Assembly: GCA_009176605.1 (NCBI GenBank)
Contig: SEYY01005587.1
Coordinates: forward strand, 1-26,816
Direction of reading: 5' to 3'
Length of the DNA: 26,816 nucleotides
DNA from: Armadillidium nasatum
Taxonomy: Eukaryota; Arthropoda; Malacostraca; Isopoda; Armadillidiidae
In this document: positions 1-9,718 of the stretch, piece after piece
How positions within the stretch are numbered: the stretch's first letter is position 1
How the letters are laid out: the number at the start of each line of letters is the position of its first letter
Notes under the pieces: generated by a model
Told to the model about the DNA's origin: nothing
Seen by the model: the letters and a program-made list of their open reading frames with translations, nothing else
The model's database searches: none
Program-made: the position numbers and the translations under genes

Positions 1-1236
1 CTTCCGATCCTGGCCACTTCTTTTCGTTGGGACTTAGGCTAACTTGCGGCCCTTGAAGCTTTACGCTACGGGTATTGGCATGGGTATTATATATATCGGA
101 CTGCTTACTTTCAAGACTTAGGTCCTTTAATTTCTCTATGAGGGATTCTACCCCATTATCTTCATCAGATTCATGCATTTCACTCGATTTTCGCTGCGCT
201 CTGTCTCTCTCAAGACTCACGTTTTTAGGCACATGGCTCACAAGACTCACACTACGCCCTTGTTGCGATTCTCGTTGCTTGCTTTCGAGCTCAGAGGTGA
301 TCCCTAACTGCATTGGGAGACCGCGACCTACGCTACGGTTTTGAGCATGTCTGGCACTATTACTACATTTACTTTCATCCTCTGAAAGTGGGGCCTTTGA
401 CTGCGCTGTGGGGGTTAACGGCAGTGACATATTTTCGTTTACCTTCGCCTCCCAAATATCGCGACTTAGGTCATTTTGGCTATCCTCATCTTTCATGAGT
501 TCATATGTATCTTCATATATCCACAATATGTGTTGCTTCCAAATTTTGGAAGACTTATTGGTTCGAAACCTGGAGGTGACATGACTATGTCTTTCTCCTT
601 AGGTTTCGGTCTCTCCTCACAATGTTCCAATTTTAGGGAACCTGTGCCCTCTTCTACATCTTCCTCGATGCATGGCTTGTGAGTCAATTTTAGCTCGAAT
701 TTCAGGAGCAAATGGATTTATAGTCGGTATCCGACTCTTTTGTCGGCTATAATATAATCTATTATGTGCGAAATCAAGCACTAAGGGTAGTTCAGACAGG
801 CTGTCGCATCCAAGCAAAACATTGCCTCTGAAACTGCAATCGTCTCCCTACGATTAAAGCATTAATAGTATGGACATATTTATATATCTTTCACATTTAT
901 GGCTACTCTGCCATATACAGATATTTTTCCATTAGTTATGGATCTTAAGCTAACATGTGCCTTGTGTACTTTGAACTGGCAATCATGTTTTAGCTCTTCA
1001 TATCTGTCTCTTTTTATCAGGGTTATGGATGATCCCAAATCTGTAAAACAAGACTCTGGGTGTAGTCCCCTATTCCCGATTATTTCCAAGGGAATATAGT
1101 AACCTGACACTCTAGACCTTTCTCTTAATTTGCCTTCTTGGCCACTAAAAGCATGAGTTCCATGTGTTTCATGGTGCTTTGCCTTGAAGGTGGGAGTGTC
1201 ATCGGTGGGGGACCCTTTAACTTTTATCATTCCCAT
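1..1236 (-). pseudogene. pol: pol, 5' part (protease and start of linker), copy A, broken
   Basis: The ATG at 1236 lies inside the end of gag. The first 118 codons are open and hold the protease N-terminal half, including the TDLGSS active-site variant also present in copy B. Compared with copy B, by eye, there are extra bases near 889-891, near 846-848 and near 690-700, and a lost base near 517-521. Later pieces, including the LLGCDSL...LDF strand of the protease, therefore lie in different frames. Downstream the linker runs to the window edge, with one in-frame 3-base insertion near 427-433. No functional Pol could be made. Several indels sit in short homopolymers, so sequencing error at a contig end is an alternative explanation. 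Confidence 0.88.
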
Positions 1237-2668
1237 AAAATGGGTTTCTTTTGAGACAGGCCTAAAAAAGAATCCTTTTTTCTGGTCCCTTTATTACATG
1301 TCTCATCTATCTTGTGGACATTGTCCTCATAATCGCTTTCATCTGGCTCTTCATCACAATATAATGTGTCCTCTGGGCCTGAGTCTTCTTCCTCTTCGTC
1401 GGAGGGGTACTCTATCGGCCATCTCCACTCTCTTGGTTCCCATATGTCTTCTCGACTGGGTTTATCGGTGATCTCATTCACCTTATGCTTTCTTGGTAGT
1501 GGAGCCTTTGATAAATATGGTCTTTCCCTTCCTTCTTTCGGGTGTGACCTTTCCTTTCCTGGTGCAGGAAATCTGACTGGAGAGATGCTATTAGAGCGAC
1601 GTTTTTCGTCTTCTCCAACTCCTTCTCTCTCCTTTTGGTATCCATATTTTTTTAGGCCTGGATCCCTGGCCTCTCTTTTTGTCAGGAATATTCCATCTGA
1701 CATAACCTCTCCTTTGAGGAGACGTGGATCTTCTCTCACGTTCCTCGGAGTCACGTCGTCTTGTTGGCCCTCTGCTTAAATCTCTACCCCTTACGTAGCC
1801 TCTTTCCCTACTACTATTCCACGATGTCCTATTGCCCTTACTCCAGGCTGGGCCCCTAGTTCTCTGTTGGCGATTTTCATAATTATTATATTTATTATAG
1901 TTAGGATATGTTTGCATATAAGGTCGATCCCGATCCCATATATTTTCTTTCCTAGTTCTCCTATCATATTCATCTTCCCTTTCCTCTCGTGCATCTACAG
2001 CACTAACTTTGTCTAAGACAGGCCTATGCATGCCGAATTTTTCAGTCAGCTCTGCTACTAATTCTGTAACAGTTTTGGTTACTGACATGGCCTTGTTCAA
2101 CTCTATTTTCATGGCCCTGTTTGGCAATTTACTGTATAGTATCGCCATCAGGAAGATCTTCTGACCTTCGGGCGAGTATGTGGCTTTATATCTACCCTCT
2201 ACTTCCTCTAAGAAGTTGTTGAGGTACCCTAAAGATTGATTTATATGCGTGGAGATTGAGGTGCTTTTATTCCATTGCAACCTCAGCAACTCCTCAAACT
2301 GGTCAAAAACTCTTGTTGAGCTTGCAGGTGCTAAATTATCTAAAAGGGCTTTCTTGAACTCCGCGAAAGCTCTGTGCATCTCGCACTTCCAAGCAATTCT
2401 CCAACACAATTCTAGCAGTGGAGGCTTCCTTCGGAGATATGTTGCAACATGCGATTGCAATTTTCTCTTGGTCTGTAGTTATTCCTTCAGCGTCAAAACT
2501 CCTCTCCAGCAGTTTTAACCATAGATGCACACTGGGTCCGGTTTCCGAGCCGGGCCCCTCCAATAAGGGAATCTTGCTCTTCGAATAAAACAGGCGCTGC
2601 AAGTTAAAAGCACTTGTTCCTGCTCCAACATTGCTACCATCACCCGTGTTGTTGCCTGTATTGCTCAT
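1227..2668 (-). pseudogene. gag: gag, copy A, broken by two frameshifts
   Basis: This is the structural polyprotein of the element: a capsid-like N-terminal part, an Arg-rich region and an acidic tail, as in copy B. I place the start at the first in-frame ATG (2668); the frame is open further upstream but with no ATG. There is one extra base near 2366-2371 (after codon ~100) and a two-base loss near 1646-1653 (in the Arg-rich to acidic transition). The net length still equals 480 codons plus stop once both are allowed for. The middle piece (about 2366 to 1650) carries the capsid C-terminal part and the Arg-rich region. It ends with a stop 10 bases into pol, as in copy B. Confidence 0.87.
1263..1269 (-). 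promoter_or_regulatory. -1 frameshift heptamer T_TTT_TTA, copy A
   Basis: In gag frame the codons are TCT TTT TTA GGC, so the heptamer is in the correct phase. The -1 frame is open from here into pol. A second heptamer, A_AAA_AAG (1275-1281), in the same phase lies 5 bases upstream. Confidence 0.6.
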
Positions 2669-2834
2669 GTTGTCTGTGTGTGTTTGTGTATCTGGCGTAA
2701 TATTATGGGACACGTTAGGTGTTGTAGGAGGGCTTAAAATCTGCTCCGTGATTCTAACTTATGGTCTCCCTCTTTCTTCCTCTTACAATTTTACTTTTCT
2801 CCCTAATTTTTCGCTGTTTTAATTTGATTGACTA

Positions 2835-2840
2835 ACTCAC
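2835..2840 (-). promoter_or_regulatory. Candidate 5' splice site, leader of copy A
   Basis: The minus strand reads CAC|GTGAGT about 170 bp before the gag ATG. GTGAGT matches the donor consensus, and the position just upstream of gag is where retroviruses keep their major donor. It could serve a spliced ORF3 mRNA. Inferred from consensus alone. Confidence 0.3.
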
Positions 2841-2910
2841 GTGCTGTACCGCTATTTTATAGCCAATGTATATATATAGTGGTGTCACAACAATAGGAAC
2901 TCAATTCCTA

Positions 2911-2911
2911 C

Positions 2912-3008
<97 letters not shown>

Positions 3009-3012
3009 TATA
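2911..3012. repeat. (TA)n microsatellite, leader of copy A
   Basis: Nearly pure TA dinucleotides with ACATA interruptions at both ends. The same site in copy B is longer (17466-17614). Confidence 0.97.
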
Positions 3013-4039
3013 CTTAAAGATATTTATAATTTTATTTTATGTTGCTTAAAACTAAAATTTTACGTCAGAGTGTGTGTGTGTGCACACACAGAAATATTTA
3101 AAATTCTCGTTGATGAGCAAAGCTCCGCTAATTTCTCAACAAAAGTGTGTCACTTTTTTCATACAATTCGCGAGCAAAACGGATGGATTTGTGAGTAACA
3201 AATTGCGACGAAATGTCGGAATTTATGAAAATTTGAAGTATAGGCTTTTGTTGATGAAATGTAGGCGTGTGTGTTGGTCTGTTTAAGATTGTTGTTTTCT
3301 GTTGTAAAGAGAATCAACAATTTGAGTTCGTATGTTTTGTAACGGATGTGACGTCAATTGACACTATATGTTTTGAGCAGAGTTTCGAAAACAGTTCTCA
3401 GCTTCAGAAGAGATAATGTATATCCGGTATCGATATTTAGTCAATAACAAATATGGCTGAAGCCGTGTCTGTGTGTGTGTGAGTCAAGCAAAACCGGCTT
3501 TTTATCGGCTGTTGAATGCTTGTTAGCACACAAAGGTATGTACAGACAATTTTATTGTAATTGTTTGGAGAAATTTGTAAGAGAGGAAAAGATTGTATAC
3601 TGTATTTCGTACTTCCTTTTATACAGATATTACATTCAACAAGCACGATGGTGCTTCTTTCGGAAACAAACACTTTTCAATCTTTTCGTTAAATTTTACG
3701 CAAAGAACAAGTATCAACAAATACATACAAACAAATGATAAAATGAATGTTACTGCTAGCAAATCGGTGTACATCTGTGATAGACCAAATTTTCGCACAG
3801 AAATTCCTTCTTTTATGCTTTCACTCGGCTTACATACAATCAAATCTTTATTAATTAATCAACTTGCCAAACAAATTGGTCGATTGAGTTGTTCTACCTG
3901 ACTCTATTGGTTGGAATTAGAATATGATATCTTTTTAAAGAAAATTTATATACAAATTTTCTATAATCGTTCTACCTAAGGAAATTGGGTTTTTCACTTG
4001 GGATAAAATGCAATATAGCAATATATGCTATCCTACTAT

Positions 4040-4220
<181 letters not shown>

Positions 4221-4830
4221 TCCTTGTTTATTTCTATTGATATTCACCTTCCACACAGAGCTGGGTTTCCCAATGGATTCTGGATTTTGGAGTGAAGTCG
4301 GCTTCGTTCCTTCGCACAGTCACTGGGGGAATGGAAAGTCTCTTTGTAGACCTGGAACTTCTCTCAAGGAAGACGGTCTAGGCGATTGAAGTCTGGTAGT
4401 TTATCGACCCTCTTCGACGCAATACTTCGACGTAGCTTCTTCCTCAGTGCGATCACATGCGACGGCGAACTTCGGAACCTCTTCTTTTGGCTAGTTCCGA
4501 CCCTTCAACGTCAGGAATGTTTCTTATAACGAATTCCTGGGACATCCGATTTTGGAATTCTCTTCAATGAACAAATTCCAAGAGTTCCTTCTTCTTTCTT
4601 CGCTTCGGGAAATATGTTCGGCTAACTGGGGTTCTGGAGATCCGGGCTCTTCTTACGACGACGTTTTAATTTTTTAAAATTTTGTTATTTTCTTCGCTAC
4701 GCTATTCTTCTATAATTTTAGCGTTTTAGCGGGTATTTCCTTTTCTTTGGACTTCTCAGGCGTTTCTTCTTTGATTCTGCCTGCGTCTTTTTCGAATTGG
4801 ATTCTGAAAAATATTGATTTAGTCCTGTAA

Positions 4831-4841
4831 GGAGGGCGCCA
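4831..4841 (-). promoter_or_regulatory. Primer binding site of copy A
   Basis: The minus strand reads TGGCGCCCTCC, six bases past the LTR end. TGG is the complement of tRNA CCA, and the first eight bases match the PBS of tRNA-Lys-primed elements (TGGCGCCC). The match to standard tRNA-Lys ends there, so the primer tRNA is not resolved. Confidence 0.6.
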
Positions 4842-5025
4842 AATTACTGTGGCGGGGGAATTCCCTTGTATGCTACCCTTACGTTCCTTTACACGTAACT
4901 TTTCTCACAAATCGACCTGACGAATAATTTTCCCTGATGGGTTTTTTATATTAAGTTTTCTGCTAACGGTATAGGTTCTTTCCTTCTCAATGGTCAATCC
5001 AGTAGCACTACAAGCACCGACACAA

Positions 5026-5031
5026 TTTATT
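5026..5031 (-). terminator. LTR1 polyadenylation signal AATAAA
   Basis: AATAAA on the minus strand is followed within about 5-20 bp by a GT-rich stretch (TTGTGTCGGTGCTTGTAG), the usual animal poly(A) layout. Transcripts of copy B would end here, giving an R region of roughly 650 nt. A second AATAAA lies upstream near 5135-5145 without such a clear GT-rich element. Confidence 0.55.
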
Positions 5032-5352
5032 CATACAAGATATAACCTTCGTCTGGATTAATATCATTAAACGTAGACCACCAGGTTGTGGGCTTCAAGG
5101 AATAATTTAGAACAATTGGATTTCCTCGATATTTTATTTATTTAGCAAATGAGTCGCTTGGCCCACGGTATTTAAATAGCTAATTAAAAGTTAAAACAAA
5201 ATGACTAAAAAAATACTATTCAGAGCTTTAAACAAAACTGCAAGGTACAAAAAGCTACAAAGTATAAAAATGAATCCCCAAAAAAAAAACTACAAGGTAT
5301 AAAAAGCTACGTCGAAATATTACGTCTATATTTCTGAAAAATAATTGAAAAG

Positions 5353-5390
5353 AATATATATATATTTATATATATATAATAATATAATAA

Positions 5391-5458
<68 letters not shown>
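5353..5458. repeat. AT microsatellite with a 31-A run inside LTR1
   Basis: TA-rich stretch, then A31 at 5393-5423, then (TA)n at 5429-5458. The A run is absent from LTR2. Confidence 0.95.
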
Positions 5459-5461
<3 letters not shown>

Positions 5462-5560
5462 TTGAGAATAGTTCGATATTTGTTTTCTGTTTTAGGTATA
5501 AAATTTTACTTGTTAAAATTTAATGTACTGGAAGATTTTGTAAATCATTTTGAAGGTCTT

Positions 5561-5583
5561 GTAAATCATTGATGATGATTTAC
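5561..5583. other. Perfect 9-bp hairpin in LTR1
   Basis: GTAAATCAT and ATGATTTAC are exact reverse complements around a 5-base loop. A further direct copy of TGTAAATCATT lies at 5539-5549. It falls in the predicted R region, so it would be present at both ends of the RNA. Role unknown. Confidence 0.7.
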
Positions 5584-5698
5584 ATAAACAACGAAGCAAT
5601 AAAGCAGCCGGCTACTTGGAGCTCATCGCTTAGTGCGAATGAATGTCCATTTCAATATCGAGCCAAGCCTATAGTGTTGGGGGCCGTCCTTATGGGCG

Positions 5699-5728
5699 TA
5701 TTTATATAGGCCCTTCTATATGACGTCA
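5699..5728 (-). promoter_or_regulatory. LTR1 promoter: CRE plus TATA box
   Basis: On the minus strand a perfect 8-bp CRE (TGACGTCA, 5721-5728) is followed 12 bp later by TATATAAATA (5699-5708). A start site would be expected about 25-30 bp downstream, near 5670-5680. This lies about 55-85 bp inside the LTR, so U3 is short and the transcript would run through R/U5, leader and gag of copy A. Assigned from consensus only. Confidence 0.6.
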
Positions 5729-5783
5729 ATTAGTACAAGAGGCGGGCGATATATCCTTTATAGATAAGTAAGTTTCAATAACA

Positions 5784-5798
5784 ACTTGCCCCACCTTT
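5784..5798 (-). promoter_or_regulatory. Polypurine tract of copy B
   Basis: The minus strand reads AAAGGTGGGGCAAGT immediately before the LTR (TGTTATTG). It is purine-rich but interrupted by T and C, so it is an imperfect candidate for the plus-strand primer. Confidence 0.45.
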
Positions 5799-5840
5799 AG
5801 TAATACTACTAAGAGTAATGATAATGATAATAATAAATGA

Positions 5841-5912
5841 TAGAATAATTATAATATGAAGTATTATACTTATTATTAATATAGTAGAATAATTATAATA
5901 TGAAGTATTATA
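5841..5912. repeat. 28-bp direct repeat, 3' noncoding of copy B
   Basis: Two identical 28-bp units start at 5841 and 5885, a 44-bp spacing. They begin TAGAATAATTATAATATG. The same pair is present in copy C (20426 and 20470). Confidence 0.9.
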
Positions 5913-6812
5913 ATTATTATGGCCTTCTAGAAAAGATTTACAAAAGATTCTTGTTAAATAGAAAGCAAATTGCAAATTGCAATTATCCGGCTTTATAGAA
6001 AACTCCCGGCCGTCATAAAAATGCGGAAGGCATTTTTCAAAGAACGAAAACAAATAACACGCGGCAAAAACAAAATTTTTAAAAAATGAGTAAATAAAAT
6101 CCTAAGCCCTACATATTTTGACAAAATTACAATCTCCATGGGCCTCGCAGAAATAAAACAATTCAAAAATCACCATGCAACACAAAGTTGAAAAAAAAAT
6201 TATTAACATAAGAAAATGAGTCCAATCACTATTCGAGTAAACAATCGATTAACAACAGACCAAAATAAAATGGTTATATATATAAGATCGTGTAAAACAA
6301 TCGATCAAAGCAGATGATTACAATTAATTAAATATGAAAAGGTTAAATATAATCGATTAAAATAGTACAATCGATTAAAAGCAAATCAAAACAAAAACTC
6401 AGGTACTAAAACTCTAATAATAACATAAATAAAATTAAAAATCAATCTTGAAAATAAATTTGAAATTGAAATCATAATAACATTGAAGATTCGGTTGAAA
6501 TTCGTTTAAAACAAATTAAAATCAAGTGATCGAGTGAAACAATCGATCTATAAGTGGATTACTTTAGGGCAATTAAACTAAATGAAATAATTCTGGAATT
6601 AAAATTAAATGGTATAAACAAAAAATGAAACATGACAAGATCAAACAATCTCCAATATATGGGAGAACCACTGTATCAATAAAATACATAAAATCCAATG
6701 TAACACAAAAATTAAATATATTAAAAAGTCCAATGTAGATTTATACATTCATAAATAAATGCATAGATCTTATTCCAACATAGAATCAAATTTCCCAAGC
6801 TAAATCAACCAA

Positions 6813-6814
<2 letters not shown>

Positions 6815-6902
<88 letters not shown>
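6815..6902. repeat. (TA)n microsatellite, 3' noncoding of copy B
   Basis: Uninterrupted TA array of about 88 bp. The copy C counterpart at 21402-21522 is longer and broken up. Confidence 0.97.
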
Positions 6903-6904
<2 letters not shown>

Positions 6905-7017
6905 TTATCACTTGATTATATATATATAATTATTTTATCACTTTCATACCACTCGTTTCCGTCTTGCAAACACTGCACTAACAGCGGAGGCACTCAAAAA
7001 TCATCAATATTCATTCT

Positions 7018-7042
7018 GAATAATAATAATAATAATAATAAT
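7018..7042. repeat. (ATA)n run, copy B
   Basis: About eight trinucleotide units, also present in copy C near 21622-21645. Confidence 0.9.
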
Positions 7043-7717
7043 TTGATGATAATACTGATAATGATCATAGTATTAATAATTAGCAATATAAGTCCAAACA
7101 TAATCCTGCAATCAAAATAGACGAATATGTACAACTGAAATTCACTCCTTCATCGCATTCTTCGTGCAGACAACAATCAGTCTCTTATCTAAGAGTTATA
7201 AATAGAAAAATCATATGATTATGGTAACTGTGTGTGTATGTTTGTGTGTCATTGTTTACATTGTCATAGGCGACAAGCTGTCTGGCATCATGACTAAAGA
7301 ATTTCATTCATTCTTACCGGATGTTATAATCTAAGAATTTGAACTTGAAATATTTCCAATCCTTTTAAAAAAAAATAATAATGATAATTTTATATATATA
7401 CTTGTAGTTTGATAATAATAATAATAATTTTGAAAGGTTAATTGATTTTAATAATTGACATATCAAATCAAAGCTCTAAGTTTTCCTAATACTATACTCG
7501 CAGCAATCGGGAATCTTTTAAGTGATTACTGAGTTATAATAGAAAACATAAAATTAATTTTTTCTTCTAAAATTCTAAAATTTTCTCAAAATCACAATTT
7601 TATTCTCGTTTAAAACAAAGATTTACTGTCTCATATGAAAGTTATTATCATGTAAAGTCTATTTACACGCAATGACTAGAGTGTAAGTGGCCAAATTAAT
7701 CTAAAATTTGCATACAC

Positions 7718-7719
<2 letters not shown>

Positions 7720-7811
<92 letters not shown>
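7720..7811. repeat. (TA)n microsatellite just downstream of ORF3, copy B
   Basis: About 90 bp of pure TA, 84 bp beyond the ORF3 stop. The copy C counterpart is at 22323-22409. Confidence 0.97.
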
Positions 7812-7814
<3 letters not shown>

Positions 7815-7894
7815 TAATAAATATTGTATAATGAATATAATGAATATAATGACTGTGGATGAGAAAATGAGATTAGAAATGAGTAAAAGTGAAT

Positions 7895-9415
7895 TCATTC
7901 TTCTACCAAACCATAATGATTGTGTGTTCTGCTATGGTTATCTGTGTGTGAGATATGGTATCGGTTATTTGTCCAAATCAATGACCAAATGACTGAATAG
8001 GTCGGGTCTAGCGCGTATCTCACAGCCTTTTTGTTGAGGAGGTTTACCCCTATCATTGCTCTGCCTATGGTATCTTTTATCACTATATCTATCCATTCAA
8101 ACTGCCTTCTTGCGATCCATTCCTGAATTAGTTGCATGACCTGTGGTGATTCTGTGGGCCGTAATGATATCTGCAGCTGTGTTTTTATCGATGGAGATAT
8201 CATTTCCATGACCAGTATCCCGATCTTAAACAACTTGTTTTCCCATGCTCTGATGCATACCTTACTATAAACTTCTCGTACGTCTAACTGCGATATCCCT
8301 GTCATGAATGGCTCTATTGTGTCTCTGATTACCTCATTCTCACAGTTGGTGTCTACGTACAACTTAAAAAGTCTGTACAGTACAAATCTTTTATCTACCG
8401 CATTCTCCTCTTTATTGTAGAACCCTTTCATCTGTCTACAAAACCAATTAAGCAACTGTGGGAAATCAATTGGATAATCTTCCTCCAACTCCATCCTTTT
8501 GATGACATGTTTCACGATGCTATAAGTGCTTTGCAAATGAGGGAACAAAAATCTACTTTCGGATAATAATAATGCTCGATTACGCCACAACATGAGCACC
8601 TTAACGAGCCCTAATTTATCCTGATGTTTTGCATGTTTATATGCTAGTCTTTTACAACCGAAAGACAATTTGATAATTAGGAATCTATACACAGTGTCAA
8701 ACGTTTCTGTTGGTTCCATCTGAAAAGATAGTTCCATCCTTCCTACTCTATCCATTAAGGTGATGTAGATTTCGGTTAAGGACATCCACGCCTTCTTATT
8801 ATACAAATATTCACATATCATGTGTATTTTGATTGCTATGCCGTCCCTCACATAATCTCGAATCCCTTCCATCCAAGATTCGTGCACGACAAATGGGGTG
8901 AACCATCCCATGTATCTATCTCGGACTTTCACATTTGCGGTATATGTGATCATTCTTTGGGTTACTACCGACATTCTTACACTCTCCTTGGCGTCATAAC
9001 ACCTTACGTCCATTAACCTTAACAGAGTATCACCCACTGTTTGATAAGTCCTATGGTGTTTGTTCACGATGAATCGTAAAGTATTTTGGAAAATAATATT
9101 AACCCAAATAATAATTACACTTATCAAGCCGCGAGGCATACCCACCATATACAGTTGATCAGATATATATTTTAATAATAAGGCTCTGTCTGAACTATTT
9201 CGTTCATTGACAGTTGCAGATAGCGGTGCAATCTTGGGATTATCTATGATATTGAATACATACCTATCTAGGTCAAAATTTTGGTATCCTAAAATCCTCC
9301 TTTCTAACACTCTTTTTACTTTCCTGTTGGTGCAGATATGCACGCCGATTTTTATTGCCGACAATTGTGCTAGAGTGTTAGGCTCCTCTTTCAGTATACA
9401 AGTTGTGGTATTCAT
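7895..9415 (-). CDS. ORF3, 506-aa protein of unknown family, copy B
   Basis: I do not recognise this protein. It is the third ORF of the element, starting at a true ATG 303 bp past the pol stop and ending in TGA. It is rich in Leu, Ile, Arg and Lys and looks mostly helical. There is one strongly hydrophobic stretch at residues 96-110 (GLISVIIIWVNIIFQ), a basic cluster RKVKRVLERR at 31-40, eight scattered Cys and a His/Asn-rich C-terminus (about 485-501). The N-terminus (MNTTTCILKEEPNT) is not a signal peptide, so the usual Env plan of signal peptide, furin site and C-terminal anchor is not met. Position suggests expression from a spliced mRNA. Alternatives are a very divergent envelope, an accessory protein or a captured host gene. 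Confidence 0.8.
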   Translation of the reverse strand: MNTTTCILKEEPNTLAQLSAIKIGVHICTNRKVKRVLERRILGYQNFDLDRYVFNIIDNPKIAPLSATVNERNSSDRALLLKYISDQLYMVGMPRGLISVIIIWVNIIFQNTLRFIVNKHHRTYQTVGDTLLRLMDVRCYDAKESVRMSVVTQRMITYTANVKVRDRYMGWFTPFVVHESWMEGIRDYVRDGIAIKIHMICEYLYNKKAWMSLTEIYITLMDRVGRMELSFQMEPTETFDTVYRFLIIKLSFGCKRLAYKHAKHQDKLGLVKVLMLWRNRALLLSESRFLFPHLQSTYSIVKHVIKRMELEEDYPIDFPQLLNWFCRQMKGFYNKEENAVDKRFVLYRLFKLYVDTNCENEVIRDTIEPFMTGISQLDVREVYSKVCIRAWENKLFKIGILVMEMISPSIKTQLQISLRPTESPQVMQLIQEWIARRQFEWIDIVIKDTIGRAMIGVNLLNKKAVRYALDPTYSVIWSLIWTNNRYHISHTDNHSRTHNHYGLVEE

Positions 9416-9718
9416 TCTAGAACGAAATGATACTTATAAACATATATATACATTGTTATCCTCATGTCACGAGGACAGGAGTGATTAGTAATCTTATGAG
9501 GAAAATTAGTTGCCTCTATCACACTTTACCTTACATACTTATAATTACCTATCTCTAATCTTTGGTACGCTGTGCGTGGGAATATTGGAATTTGGGTAAT
9601 AGATTCACATGCGGAAACATGGTGTGATTTATAAATACAGATATACATATATATATATATATACATATATATATGTACATATTTACAACACTTTATTACA
9701 ATATTTACATTGGTTCCG
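9416..9718 (-). other. Gap between pol and ORF3, copy B
   Basis: A 303-bp noncoding gap. It holds a short TA/CATA array at 9641-9681 next to the pol stop and, nearer ORF3, a splice-acceptor-like arrangement at 9461-9490. No further gene is seen. Confidence 0.7.
9461..9490 (-). promoter_or_regulatory. Candidate branch point and 3' splice site before ORF3, copy B
   Basis: The minus strand has TACTAAT (9484-9490), a partly pyrimidine-rich stretch, then AG at 9461-9462, about 45 bp before the ORF3 ATG. With a donor in the leader this would make a subgenomic ORF3 message. The pyrimidine tract is weak, so this is tentative. Confidence 0.3.

Larger units (their letters stand above)
4848..5783 (-). 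repeat. LTR1, about 936 bp, shared by copies A and B
   Basis: Bounds are TG at 4848 (TGTGGCGGGGG) and CA at 5783 (ATAACA), giving the usual TG...CA ends. On the minus strand it holds, in order, a CRE at 5721-5728, a TATA box at 5699-5708, a hairpin at 5561-5583, a microsatellite with a 31-A run, and AATAAA at 5026-5031 followed by a GT-rich stretch. Outside the 5783 end is a purine tract (minus strand), and outside the 4848 end is TGGCGCC. The ends are inferred from these signals; they could not be confirmed by comparing the two LTRs of an isolated copy. Confidence 0.68.
5784..7894 (-). other. 3' noncoding region between ORF3 and LTR, copy B (2.1 kb)
   Basis: No gene is visible. The region is very A-rich on the plus strand. 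It holds a 28-bp direct repeat at 5841-5868 and 5885-5912, a cluster of five ATCGAT palindromes at 6244-6547, (TA)n arrays at 6815-6902 and 7720-7811, an (ATA)n run at 7018-7042, and the purine tract against the LTR. Short open frames are AT-biased and lack support. Confidence 0.7.

Noticed and set aside
2669..2713. Gag start upstream of 2668 (and 17223)
   Set aside because: The frame is open upstream but the codon at 2713 is GTG and no in-frame ATG occurs before the stop further upstream. The first ATG is preferred.
3437..3901. Small open frames of 74-102 codons in the leader, present in copies A and B on both strands
   Set aside because: The copies are nearly identical in DNA, so shared open frames mean little. 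The frames overlap on opposite strands, composition is AT-driven and no domain is visible.
5393..5423. The A31 run as the tail of a SINE, LINE or processed pseudogene
   Set aside because: No unique inserted sequence or target duplication is seen beside it, only AT-rich filler within the LTR.
7895..9415. ORF3 called as a retroviral envelope protein
   Set aside because: Position fits, but there is no signal peptide, no clear furin site in context, no C-terminal membrane anchor and few Cys. I leave it as unknown.
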